64,000 nt of DNA, from NCBI RefSeq assembly GCF_001407835.1, contig NZ_CYUO01000004.1, forward strand, positions 361,001-425,000, read 5' to 3'. Within the stretch, counting starts at the first letter, position 1, and each line of letters starts with the position of its first letter. The notes beneath the pieces are model-generated. The model saw only the letters and a program-made list of their open reading frames with translations. It did no database searches and was not told the DNA's origin. Shown here piece after piece: positions 27,686 to 36,354 of the stretch. Source of the stretch: Lagierella massiliensis (GTDB lineage Bacteria > Bacillota > Clostridia > Tissierellales > Peptoniphilaceae). The position numbers were made by a program, and so were the translations under genes.

Positions 27686-29404
27686 ATGGATAAAAAAGAA
27701 AAAGATATGAAAAAAGATCCTATGGAAAAGAACGAGCTTGGAAAACATTTACCAAGTAGGAATGATAACAAGGGAAAAAATCCTAAACTTACAAGAGTTT
27801 CAGGAGCTCCAGTTGAAAATAATCAAGATTCTATGACAGCGGGAAGAAGAGGACCTGTTGTATTTGAAGACACTTGGCTATTTGAAAAAAATGCACACTT
27901 TAACAGAGAAGTTATTCCAGAAAGAAGAATGCACGCTAAAGGATCTGGAGCTTTTGGAACATTTACTGTAACAAATGATATTACAAAATATACAAAAGCC
28001 AAGATTTTTTCAGAAGTTGGCAAGAAAACAGAGATGTTTGCAAGATTTTCTCTTGTAGCAGGTGAAAGAGGATTTGCCGATGCAGACAGAGACATTAGAG
28101 GGTTTGCGTTAAAGTTCTATACTGAAGAAGGTAACTGGGACTTAGTTGGAAATAACACTCCCGTATTTTTCTTTAGAGATCCAATGAAATTTATAGATTT
28201 AAATCACGTTGTAAAGAGAGATCCTAAGAACAATATGAGAAGTGCAAATAGCAATTGGGACTTCTGGTCATCACTTCCTGAATCACTTCTTCAAGTAACA
28301 ATTACAATGAGTGACAGGGGAATTCCATCATCATATAGATATATGCATGGATTTGGGTCACATACCTATTCTTTGATAAATGAAAATAATGAAAGAACTT
28401 GGGTAAAATTCCACTTTAGATCAGAACAGGGAATACAAAATCTTACAGATCAAGAGGCTGAAAAGGTAAAGGGTATGGATCCAGATTCTCATCAAAGAGA
28501 TCTTTTTGAATCAATTGAAAAGAAAGAATATCCTAAGTGGAAGATGTATATTCAAGTTATGAGTGAAGAGGAAGCGGACAAGAGCGAAGTAAATCCATTT
28601 GATCTTACAAAGATGTGGCTAAAGAAAGATCATCCATTTATAGAAGTTGGAGAGTTTGAATTAAATAAAAATCCAGAAAACTACTTCCAAGACGTTGAAC
28701 AATCTGCGTTCAATCCTGGTAATAATGTACCTGGAATCGCATTTTCACCAGATAGGATGTTACAATCAAGAATCATGATGTATGGAGACGCTCAAAGGTA
28801 TAGACTTGGAATAAATCATCATCAAATTCCTGTAAATTCACCAAGGGGAATGAAGAAGGGTGATTATCATCCATATCATAGAGATGGACAAATGAGAGTT
28901 GATGGAAACCTTGGAGCAGAAAATCATTATGAACCAAACTCTTATGGTAACTGGGAAGAAGACGAAAGAGGTTTTGAACCTTCTCAAAGTGGTGGCGATG
29001 TTTATAGATATGACTTTAGAGAAGAAGATCAAGACTACTACACTCAACCGGGACTACTTTATAGAGCAATGACAGAAGATCAAAAACAAGTTCTTTGTGA
29101 AAACACTGCAAGACATATGAAGGATACAACATTACAAATCAAACACAGATGGATTGGACATTGCTACAAGGCTGATGAAGACTATGGAAAAAGACTTGCA
29201 AAGGCATTAGATATAAATATAGATGATGTGGATTTAGATTTACCTGAAAGAAACTCAAGAGAGGCAAATTACAAGGCGAACAATGCACATCCAGAGCTTA
29301 ACAAACCAACAGAAGATCTATCAATGAAGGATTGGGATGAAATAAAAACAGACTATGATCCAAAGAAATTTATAGATCCAATGGATGATCCATTTGTATT
29401 ATAA
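27686..29404 (+). CDS. katA: Monofunctional haem catalase
   Basis: The enzyme breaks down hydrogen peroxide. The catalytic His lies in [22 protein letters not shown] and the haem-ligand region [15 protein letters not shown] (proximal Tyr) are conserved. ATG 27686 has AAGGAGG upstream and gives 572 residues, longer than the ~480 of small-subunit catalases because of C-terminal sequence (ending DPMDDPFVL). The frame opens 24 bases earlier at another ATG without a ribosome site. Catalase is of note because the rest of the gene set suggests an anaerobe or facultative anaerobe. No clear PerR box was seen. Confidence 0.93.
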   Translation: MDKKEKDMKKDPMEKNELGKHLPSRNDNKGKNPKLTRVSGAPVENNQDSMTAGRRGPVVFEDTWLFEKNAHFNREVIPERRMHAKGSGAFGTFTVTNDITKYTKAKIFSEVGKKTEMFARFSLVAGERGFADADRDIRGFALKFYTEEGNWDLVGNNTPVFFFRDPMKFIDLNHVVKRDPKNNMRSANSNWDFWSSLPESLLQVTITMSDRGIPSSYRYMHGFGSHTYSLINENNERTWVKFHFRSEQGIQNLTDQEAEKVKGMDPDSHQRDLFESIEKKEYPKWKMYIQVMSEEEADKSEVNPFDLTKMWLKKDHPFIEVGEFELNKNPENYFQDVEQSAFNPGNNVPGIAFSPDRMLQSRIMMYGDAQRYRLGINHHQIPVNSPRGMKKGDYHPYHRDGQMRVDGNLGAENHYEPNSYGNWEEDERGFEPSQSGGDVYRYDFREEDQDYYTQPGLLYRAMTEDQKQVLCENTARHMKDTTLQIKHRWIGHCYKADEDYGKRLAKALDINIDDVDLDLPERNSREANYKANNAHPELNKPTEDLSMKDWDEIKTDYDPKKFIDPMDDPFVL

Positions 29405-29411
29405 AAAAATT

Positions 29412-29440
29412 AAGGGGTGGCTAAGGCTGTCCCTTTTAAA
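29412..29440 (+). terminator. Weak terminator after the catalase gene
   Basis: AAGGG/CCCTT pairs across a 14-base loop and is followed by TTTAAATTT. The stem is short. Confidence 0.4.
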
Positions 29441-29482
29441 TTTGAAAAATATATCAAGAAAAGTATTTTAAAAATTTGGAAA

Positions 29483-29513
29483 TAAAAAACAGGAATAGAT
29501 TATCTATTCCTGT
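29483..29513 (-). terminator. Terminator of the tmRNA gene
   Basis: On the minus strand ACAGGAATAG/CTATTCCTGT forms a 10-bp stem followed by TTTTTT, just downstream of the CCA end of tmRNA. Confidence 0.88.
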
Positions 29514-29523
29514 AAATTTTTCA

Positions 29524-29872
29524 TGGTGGAGATGAGGAGAGTCGAACTCCTGTCCGAAAATACATCCAAGGGAACTTCTCCGAGTGCAGCTTATTGTGAT
29601 TTGTTCCCTAATACAATAAACAACAAGCAAATACATGTATTAGGTAGTTTCTAATACTAAATTCAAGGCGAAACGAACTTGAATCAGTGTCTCGCTAAAT
29701 TTGAAGTCAGGCCTTGGACTGCGAGAAAGCCAAGGCGGACTACTGCCAAATTAGGCAGCTAATGCTAAATTATCTTCAGCGTTTATATTTAGTTGTCCTT
29801 TTTTTACGTTTGTAGACGAAAACGACTCGCTATTCCGAATTCAGTATCCCCGTCGAAACCAAGGTCATCCCC
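29524..29872 (-). ncRNA. ssrA: tmRNA (transfer-messenger RNA)
   Basis: The 5' end GGGGATGACCTTGG and the 3' end CCTCATCTCCACCA (minus strand) form the tRNA-like domain, with GGTTCGAC-like and AGTCGAACTCCT T-arm sequence. The tag frame reads ...NINAEDNLALAA then TAA; the ALAA end is the usual protease signal. The resume codon is probably GTA or a nearby GGA upstream and cannot be fixed by eye. tmRNA with SmpB rescues stalled ribosomes. The length of 349 nt is normal. Confidence 0.95.
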
Positions 29873-29883
29873 ATATATAATAT

Positions 29884-29912
29884 ATTATAGCTTTAAAGTC
29901 AGTAAAAGTCAA
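29884..29912 (-). promoter_or_regulatory. Promoter of the tmRNA gene
   Basis: On the minus strand TTGACT, a 17-bp spacer and TATAAT lie 12 bp before the mature 5' end. Confidence 0.8.
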
Positions 29913-29970
29913 TGTTTTGATTTTCTTTAATCGTCAACATATTATATAATAGAAATAATTGGAGGATTAT

Positions 29971-32619
29971 ATGAAGAAAAAATTTATGATAATTGATGGC
30001 TCAAGTTTAATCTTTAGAGCCTTTTATGCAATAAGAAATTTAACTACAAAAGATGGGATTTTTACAAATGGTGTTTACGGCTTTCTTTCTATGTACTACA
30101 AGGCAATAGACATGTATAAACCGGATTACATTGCTGTTGTGTTAGATAAGTCGGGACCAACCTTTAGGGTGGAAGAGTTTAAAGATTACAAGGCAAATCG
30201 TGACAAGGCTCCCTCTGAACTATCTTCACAATTTGGTATATTAAAAGATATTTTACAGGCCATGAATATATGTTATGAAGAGGAGTCTGGGTATGAAGCG
30301 GATGATATTGCGGGAACCCTTTCTAAGAAAGCATCTAAAGAGGGATATGAGGTTTTATTAGTTACGGGAGACAGAGACTACTTGCAGCTAATAGATGAAA
30401 ATGTAAATGTAATTTTAACCGTAAAAGGAATAACTCAAACAAAGAGATTTAGAACAGAAGAAGTAAAAGAAAAATATGGTGTAACGCCAATTGAATTGAT
30501 TGATGTAAAAGGACTAATGGGTGATAACTCTGATAACATACCTGGGGTTCCTGGTGTTGGAGAAAAAACTGCCCTAAAGCTTATTAAGGAATATAAAAAC
30601 ATCGAAGAAGTCTATGAAAACATTGAAAATATTTCTGGAAAGGCCCTTAAGAAAAATCTAACGGAAAATAAGGACTTGGCATTTTTAAGTAAGAAGCTTG
30701 GAACCATCTTTACAGAAGTTCCGCTTGATAGAAAACTTGAAGATTACATTGTAAAAGATCCAAATGTTGAAAAGACAAGAGAGATTTTTGAAAGGCTTGA
30801 GTTTAATTCCTTTCTAAAGGAGCTTCCAGGTGCTGAAAAGGAAGTAAAATTTGAAAAAGATTTTATTTCAAAGAGAGTTTCTTCACTGGACGAAATAATA
30901 AAAGAGCTTTCTGACGAAAAAAATATAACTTTCCATATGTTTTACAATGGGGATAACTATATTCATAGCAAACCAGAATACATTGCCTTTAAAGGTGAAG
31001 GCAAAGATGAAGTTTTGATTTATGAATTAAATGAGGAAAAAGAGTTAGGTGAACTTAAAGGGCTTTTCTCATCAAAGGATAAAAAGTTTTTATCCTATCA
31101 CATAAAGTCGGATCTATATTACCTTTTAAGAAATGGTTTAAGTGTTGACTTTGAATATGAAGATATATCCATAATGGAGTATTTAATTGACCCTTCAAAC
31201 ACAAATTATGAAATTAATAAGACTTGTAATGAGTACCTTAATAGAAATATTAAATCTGAAGAGGAAGTGTTTGGCAAGGGGGCAAAGAAAAAGGATTTAG
31301 ATGAAGTTGAAGAGAAGACTTTAGAAGAATTTATTTCAAGCTTTATCTCAGTTTGTGAAGATTTAAGAACTCCTCTTTTAGAAATTATTAAAGAGAGGGA
31401 CATGGAAAAACTCTTTTATGATATAGAAAACCCACTGGTAAAAGTTCTTGCGGACATGGAAAATGTCGGATTTAAAGTGGACAAAGAATATCTTGAAGAG
31501 CTTGGAGAGAAATTTAATACCGAAATAGAAGAACTTGAAAAATCTATTCACGATGATGCAGGAGAAGAGTTTAATGTAAACAGTCCTAAACAACTGGGAG
31601 AAATACTATTTGAAAAGATGGGTCTTCCCGTGATAAAAAAAACTAAGACAGGTTATTCTACAAATGTGGAAGTGTTGGAGAAATTAAAAGGCGAACACGA
31701 AATCATTGAAAAAGTGCTTCGTTATAGAACCATAAAGAAACTTCAATCAACCTATGTTGAGGGGCTTTCAAAACTGATATCAGAAGACGGAAGAATTCAT
31801 TCTACTTTCACTCAGACTATTGCAGTTACAGGAAGAATAAGTTCTATCGACCCAAACCTACAAAATATACCTATTAGAACGGAAGAGGGCCGTCTAATTA
31901 GAAAGGCATTTATTTCTGGTGATGACAATATTTTAGTTGACGCGGACTATTCACAAATTGAACTTAGAGTTCTGGCACATCTTGCGAAGGACGAAGTTAT
32001 GCTTGAGTCCTTTAAAGAGGGAGTGGACATTCACGCAAAGACCGCATCGGAAGTGTTCCATGTGGACCTGGATGAGGTAACGGCGCTGGACAGATCAAAC
32101 GCAAAGGCTGTAAACTTTGGAATCGTCTATGGTATTGGAGATTTTAGTTTATCACAGGATTTAAATATCACACGAAAAGAAGCAAGGAAGTATATCGACA
32201 ACTATTTAAACACCTATCAGGGAATTAAAAAATATATGGATGATATAGTGGAGCAGGGAAAAGAAGTGGGATATGTTCACACAATCATGAATCGTAGAAG
32301 ATATATTCCGGAGCTTAAGTCAAAAAATTTCAACATCAGGGCCTTTGGAGAAAGAATTGCTCTAAACACTCCTATACAGGGCTCTGCTGCGGACATTATA
32401 AAACTTGCCATGATTTCAGTTCACAGCGAACTTAAAAAGAGAAGACTAAAGAGCAAACTCGTTCTTCAAGTTCATGATGAGCTCATTATTGACACTTACA
32501 AGGATGAAATTGACGAAGTTAAAGAACTTTTAAGAGACTTAATGGAAAATGCAGTCAAACTTGATGTGGAATTAAAAGTTGACATCAGTACAGGAAATAG
32601 TTGGTATGAATCAAAATAA
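29971..32619 (+). CDS. polA: DNA polymerase I
   Basis: The N-terminal 5'-3' exonuclease (~1-290) has DGSSLIFRAFYA, GYEADDIAG and GDNSDNIPGVPGVGEKTA. The C-terminal polymerase has DADYSQIELRVLAH (motif A), RSNAKAVNFGIVYG (motif B) and LVLQVHDELI (motif C). The central 3'-5' exonuclease-like part lacks the first DxE motif (ITFHMFYNGDN), so proofreading is probably lost, as in many Firmicutes. ATG 29971 is preceded by GGAGG and gives 882 residues. It overlaps coaE by 14 bp. It fills gaps after excision repair and lagging-strand synthesis. Confidence 0.95.
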   Translation: MKKKFMIIDGSSLIFRAFYAIRNLTTKDGIFTNGVYGFLSMYYKAIDMYKPDYIAVVLDKSGPTFRVEEFKDYKANRDKAPSELSSQFGILKDILQAMNICYEEESGYEADDIAGTLSKKASKEGYEVLLVTGDRDYLQLIDENVNVILTVKGITQTKRFRTEEVKEKYGVTPIELIDVKGLMGDNSDNIPGVPGVGEKTALKLIKEYKNIEEVYENIENISGKALKKNLTENKDLAFLSKKLGTIFTEVPLDRKLEDYIVKDPNVEKTREIFERLEFNSFLKELPGAEKEVKFEKDFISKRVSSLDEIIKELSDEKNITFHMFYNGDNYIHSKPEYIAFKGEGKDEVLIYELNEEKELGELKGLFSSKDKKFLSYHIKSDLYYLLRNGLSVDFEYEDISIMEYLIDPSNTNYEINKTCNEYLNRNIKSEEEVFGKGAKKKDLDEVEEKTLEEFISSFISVCEDLRTPLLEIIKERDMEKLFYDIENPLVKVLADMENVGFKVDKEYLEELGEKFNTEIEELEKSIHDDAGEEFNVNSPKQLGEILFEKMGLPVIKKTKTGYSTNVEVLEKLKGEHEIIEKVLRYRTIKKLQSTYVEGLSKLISEDGRIHSTFTQTIAVTGRISSIDPNLQNIPIRTEEGRLIRKAFISGDDNILVDADYSQIELRVLAHLAKDEVMLESFKEGVDIHAKTASEVFHVDLDEVTALDRSNAKAVNFGIVYGIGDFSLSQDLNITRKEARKYIDNYLNTYQGIKKYMDDIVEQGKEVGYVHTIMNRRRYIPELKSKNFNIRAFGERIALNTPIQGSAADIIKLAMISVHSELKKRRLKSKLVLQVHDELIIDTYKDEIDEVKELLRDLMENAVKLDVELKVDISTGNSWYESK

Positions 32620-33214
32620 AAAAAATTATATCATCATAGGAGGAATTTGCTCTGGCAAGTCCACTGTGATGAACTTCTTAAGAGAAAATGGATTTAAAAC
32701 CTTCAGTGCAGACGAAATTGTTCATGAACTCTATGAAAGAAAAGATATAGTAGCTGAAGTTGCAAAGATATTTGATGGAAGAGATATTTTAGATAGAAGA
32801 GGGCACATTGACAGAAAAAAACTTTCAAAATATCTATATGACGAAAAAGATAAAAGACATGAACTTGAAAATCTAATACACCCTATGGTAATAAGAGAGA
32901 TTATCTCCTTGGGAAATGAAAATAGAGATGAGGCATATTTTTTTGAGATACCACTTTATTCTCTAATAGAGGAGAGGTTACAAAATAGCCTTCTTTATGA
33001 TATAATTTCTGTTGATTGTAAGAAAGATACACAAATAGAAAGATTAATGAAAAGACAAAATATTTCCCTTGAGGAAGCAGAAAATATTATTTCAGTGAAC
33101 GATATTTGGAAGAACTTTAAACAAAAACCACTGAAAATAATCTATAATGATAAAAACTTACAAGATACTCAAAGGGAACTTAAACTCTTTTTAATTGAGG
33201 AGAATTTATTATGA
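32606..33214 (+). CDS. coaE: Dephospho-CoA kinase
   Basis: The enzyme makes the last step of coenzyme A synthesis. The P-loop GGICSGKST is at the N terminus, followed by FSADEIVHELY and LIHPMVI, which are typical of CoaE. The start is ATG 32606, within the end of polA; the frame opens earlier at a TTG without support. It has 202 residues. Its stop overlaps the next start in ATGA, so polA-coaE-slt is a translationally coupled unit. Confidence 0.9.
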   Translation: MNQNKKNYIIIGGICSGKSTVMNFLRENGFKTFSADEIVHELYERKDIVAEVAKIFDGRDILDRRGHIDRKKLSKYLYDEKDKRHELENLIHPMVIREIISLGNENRDEAYFFEIPLYSLIEERLQNSLLYDIISVDCKKDTQIERLMKRQNISLEEAENIISVNDIWKNFKQKPLKIIYNDKNLQDTQRELKLFLIEENLL

Positions 33215-33855
33215 AAAAATTTTTCAAAGGACTGCTAAAATTTATAATTGCCCTACTAATAGTTGGGATACTTGCATCCTTTGCAGTTGTTGCATATGGA
33301 AGTAGCACAAGACCTGTGGAACATGTGGAAGAGATAAAAAAATATAGCGAAGAGTATGCAGTGGATCCACTACTTGTACTTTCAGTGATAAAAGTGGAAA
33401 GTAATTTTAATCAAACTGCACAGTCGCATATGAATGCAGTTGGACTAATGCAACTTATTCCAAAAACTTCACAATGGATTTGTGAAAAGATGGGCATCGA
33501 ATATACCGAAGAGATGTTACAAGACCCAGACACCAATATAAAACTTGGGACATATTATCTGTCTTACTTACTAAATCACTTTGGAGATACAGACCTTGCC
33601 ATTATTGCATATAATGGTGGTATGGGAAATGTTCAAGAGTGGCTTGACCAGGGAATAGTTGGAAAAGGTGGAGAAGGGTTTGAAAATATTCCAATAGACG
33701 AAGCCAGATACTACGATGTAAAAGTTAAGAAGAATTATGACATCTATAAGACATTCTACGAAGACAAAGAACTTAAAGATGGAATGCATAAGGATTTTAA
33801 AACTTGGCTTGATAACTATGGAAGACAATTAAAAGAGTTTAAGAGAAACTTTTAA
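33211..33855 (+). CDS. Membrane-anchored SLT-type lytic transglycosylase
   Basis: An N-terminal membrane segment (FIIALLIVGILASFAVVAYG) is followed by a goose-lysozyme/SLT fold. The catalytic Glu is in SVIKVESNFN, followed by AVGLMQLIPKT and AIIAYNGGMGNV. It cleaves the glycan strand of peptidoglycan outside the membrane. The 214-residue length is normal for this compact group. It overlaps coaE by 4 bp. Confidence 0.92.
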   Translation: MKKFFKGLLKFIIALLIVGILASFAVVAYGSSTRPVEHVEEIKKYSEEYAVDPLLVLSVIKVESNFNQTAQSHMNAVGLMQLIPKTSQWICEKMGIEYTEEMLQDPDTNIKLGTYYLSYLLNHFGDTDLAIIAYNGGMGNVQEWLDQGIVGKGGEGFENIPIDEARYYDVKVKKNYDIYKTFYEDKELKDGMHKDFKTWLDNYGRQLKEFKRNF

Positions 33856-33860
33856 ACTAA

Positions 33861-33947
33861 GCAGAGGTGGTGGAATTGGTATACACGCTATCTTGAGGGG
33901 GTAGTGGGAAAATTCTCGTGAGGGTTCGAATCCCTTCCTCTGCACCA
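33861..33947 (+). tRNA. tRNA-Leu (GAG)
   Basis: The 87-nt class II tRNA has acceptor stem GCAGAGG/CCTCTGC, a long variable arm (GGGAAAATTCTC), the T-loop GGTTCGAATCC and an encoded CCA. The anticodon loop TTGAGGG on a CTATC/GGTAG stem gives anticodon GAG, reading CUC and CUU. Confidence 0.95.
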
Positions 33948-33962
33948 TTAGCCTATGAATAG

Positions 33963-33998
33963 AACTGTTGGAAGTGTAATTATATCCAACAGTTTTTA
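33963..33998 (+). terminator. Terminator after tRNA-Leu
   Basis: AACTGTTGGA/TCCAACAGTT (33963-33972 with 33985-33994) is a 10-bp stem followed by TTT. Confidence 0.85.
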
Positions 33999-34071
33999 AT
34001 TACTCAAAATTGTATTTATTACTCAAATGTCCTAAAATATAGTCACTGAAACTAAAAAGGAGGATTGCAAG

Positions 34072-34662
34072 GTGAATTATACGATAAAGAAAGAGGATAT
34101 TGAAAACTATAATAACAGCGATTCTTTTTCTTTTCCAAAATACACATCACAGCTAATTAATTTAGCAAATCAAAATGCACAAGGTACTCGACCTGTAGTT
34201 GTTGGAAAAATGTCTGACCTATTTCAGGAATTTTTAGAATCTGACGAAGAAAGAAATATAGACGGTTGGCGCCGTTGGTATTTGGAACGCTATCCAGATT
34301 CCTTTGAAAAAGCAACGAATAAAATCTGGGAACAAGTTAATAATCTTCGTAATGCAATAGAACTTATTGATAAAGAAATGGTAGAAAATTGGGTAGAAAA
34401 TCTTATTATTTATAAAACTTTTAACGGTCTTTATGTGCAAAAGGCAATACTTGCATTTCTTGCAAATAAAAAAGGTACAACTTATCGCTTAGCTAATGCT
34501 ATAGAAGAGAGTCATGGAATCGACGGATACGTTGGTGATGTTCCATATTCTATAAAGCCGGATACTTATAAATATATGGAACGTTTATCCGAAGTGATTG
34601 ATGTAAAAATGATTTATTATACAAAGACGAAAACTGGTTTAAAGATTGAAGTTGAGGAATAA
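34072..34662 (+). CDS. MjaI-family type II restriction endonuclease
   Basis: The 196-residue protein resembles the R.MjaI family as I remember it, with RPVVVGKMSDLFQEF, WRRWYLERYPD, a NLIIYKTFNGLYVQKAIL helix and the C-terminal GIDGYVGDVPYSIKPDTYK. The family cuts CTAG. GTG 34072 has AAGGAGG 8 bp upstream. Two copies of ATTACTCAAA (33999 and 34018, 19 bp apart) lie in the leader. The methyltransferase gene is convergent. The pair sits directly downstream of tRNA-Leu, a common insertion point. The motif match is from memory; a profile search would settle it. Confidence 0.75.
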   Translation: MNYTIKKEDIENYNNSDSFSFPKYTSQLINLANQNAQGTRPVVVGKMSDLFQEFLESDEERNIDGWRRWYLERYPDSFEKATNKIWEQVNNLRNAIELIDKEMVENWVENLIIYKTFNGLYVQKAILAFLANKKGTTYRLANAIEESHGIDGYVGDVPYSIKPDTYKYMERLSEVIDVKMIYYTKTKTGLKIEVEE

Positions 34663-34666
34663 AAAG

Positions 34667-34694
34667 CGGGCAGAGTATATGATTTCTCTGCCTG
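34667..34694. terminator. Hairpin between the convergent restriction and methylase genes
   Basis: A 9-bp stem CGGGCAGAG/CTCTGCCTG is present. The flanking T-run is weak. Confidence 0.5.
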
Positions 34695-34729
34695 TCAATT
34701 ACATTTTATAGATTTAATAATTGCTGTTC

Positions 34730-35779
34730 TTATTTTTTAGAAGAGTCATATTTTTCATACTCACAGGTATATACATTTTCTTTTTTCTTGATATTTGATA
34801 GCCTTTCTATTTCTATTGAAACTTCTTGTTTTGTTTTTACGAGAAATCCGTGAGAAGTGTTGGTGTAGCACTTTGATTTTTTTTCTTCTGGTAGAAGGTC
34901 TATAAATTCGAGATGAGATTCAATTCTTTTTTTTATGACGTCATTTAACGCATTTATATTTTGATTCATATTGTTTAATGCTATATCTGTAATATTGTTA
35001 TCAATATCTATACCTATACTATTGCGATTTGAAATCATACATGCAATATTAGTTGTACCAAGACCCGTAAAAGGATCTAAAACTGTATCGCCTTTTATGG
35101 AATACATATTTACAAGTCTATATGGTATTTCAAGTGGGAATGATGCATTCCTGTCTCGCCCAGCTTTGGAGGATAATATATTTTGTGATGTGCCTTTAAT
35201 CTCCCAAAGATCAGAAAACCATATATTTCTTTCTTCCCAGAAAAAAGCACTCTTTTGTCGTAAAGATTTTTCTTCTCCCTTAAAAATTCTTTTTCCACCT
35301 TTTCTAAACACAAGAATATATTCGTGTTCGTAAGTAACATAAGCACCAGCAGGATACATTCCAGAGCCCATAAATTTATTTGGTGCATTTGACTGTTTTC
35401 TCCAAAGAATATCTGGAAGGACACTATAACCCATGTCGATAAATTGATTTATAATTTGTGTGTGATTTGAATAAAGCTGAAATTTATCTCCAATTGTTCT
35501 GGTAGCATCTCCGATATTTATGCACACGAAGCCATTTTCAGATAAAACTCTATCGCACTCTCTCCAAATTGAGTTAAGAATTTCGTGCATCTTAAAAAAT
35601 GCAGAATTTCCATTTCCTTCATCAAGATCTTTTTTTATTTCTGGGTTTTGTGAACTAAACATTTCATCCCACATTTTAATCATTGGATAGGGAGGGGATG
35701 TGACAATTAAATTAACTGAGCCATCTTCTATATTGCTCATATCGTTGCTATTTCCAATTATAATTTCATGACTTGTCAT
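34730..35779 (-). CDS. Beta-class DNA methyltransferase, probable M.MjaI-like (m4C)
   Basis: The 349-residue protein has the catalytic motif TSPPYP near residue 30, then the SAM-binding motif DPFTGLGTTNIA near residue 220. This order defines the beta class, and TSPPY is usual for N4-cytosine enzymes. The ATG is at 35779 with GAGGGA upstream. It presumably protects CTAG sites against the neighbouring endonuclease. The recognition site is inferred from the partner family. Confidence 0.85.
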   Translation of the reverse strand: MTSHEIIIGNSNDMSNIEDGSVNLIVTSPPYPMIKMWDEMFSSQNPEIKKDLDEGNGNSAFFKMHEILNSIWRECDRVLSENGFVCINIGDATRTIGDKFQLYSNHTQIINQFIDMGYSVLPDILWRKQSNAPNKFMGSGMYPAGAYVTYEHEYILVFRKGGKRIFKGEEKSLRQKSAFFWEERNIWFSDLWEIKGTSQNILSSKAGRDRNASFPLEIPYRLVNMYSIKGDTVLDPFTGLGTTNIACMISNRNSIGIDIDNNITDIALNNMNQNINALNDVIKKRIESHLEFIDLLPEEKKSKCYTNTSHGFLVKTKQEVSIEIERLSNIKKKENVYTCEYEKYDSSKK

Positions 35780-35941
35780 TTATATAGTCCCTCTCTTTTA
35801 TCGTTTTTCGGTAATTGTGATTTATTCATCTTAGTAATTGCAATAGATTTTTCTTATTCAATTGAATGTTATAAAGAATTGCTTTTATAAGTCTAATTTC
35901 AACCTATTATATCATTAATGTAGAGATGGTATCAATTTAAT

Positions 35942-35978
35942 AAAGACCAAAGGGAAGCTACACTTCTATTTGGTCTTT
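35942..35978 (-). terminator. Terminator of the YozE-like gene
   Basis: AAAGACCAAA/TTTGGTCTTT (10 bp) lies just downstream of the minus-strand gene at 35993-36205 and is followed on that strand by a T-rich tract. Confidence 0.6.
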
Positions 35979-35992
35979 GACTTTCGATTTTA

Positions 35993-36205
35993 TTATTTTG
36001 ATTTTGTATATTCTTCCCAAGCTTCTTCAAAGGCTGCCATGATTTCAGGACCTGCATTTTTAACTCTTAAATAGATTAGGATAGAATCTTTACCGTCATC
36101 TTCTGGAAAGTTTGAATCTGTTTCCATTAGTTTTAAAAGCTTAATAAATTTGTCGTTGTCTTTTGAAGCTTCTATAAGCCAAGTTTTAAAATTGATATTA
36201 CTCAA
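35993..36205 (-). CDS. Small YozE/SAM-like domain protein
   Basis: The gene encodes about 70 residues: an N-terminal KTWLIEASKDND, then DSNFPEDDGKDSILIYL and a C-terminal AAFEEAWEEY. This pattern resembles the YozE SAM-like fold family, whose role is unknown. The frame opens at a GTG (36214) inside the AGGAGGTG site; TTG 36205 has the right spacing and is preferred. Confidence 0.65.
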   Translation of the reverse strand: MSNINFKTWLIEASKDNDKFIKLLKLMETDSNFPEDDGKDSILIYLRVKNAGPEIMAAFEEAWEEYTKSK

Positions 36206-36354
36206 ATTAAACACCTCCTATTAATAAGATTATATCACGGTAACTTAAAAAATTAAAAAAGAATCTTAATAATTGTATTTTAAAAATTTACATCTCATAC
36301 CTTTAGGAGTAAACTGTATATGTACAGATAAATAAAATAGCAAGGAGGACGATT

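Noticed and set aside
33948..35992. Integrated element with att sites at tRNA-Leu
   Set aside because: No integrase gene and no second copy of the tRNA 3' end was seen downstream, so only a hotspot insertion is suggested.
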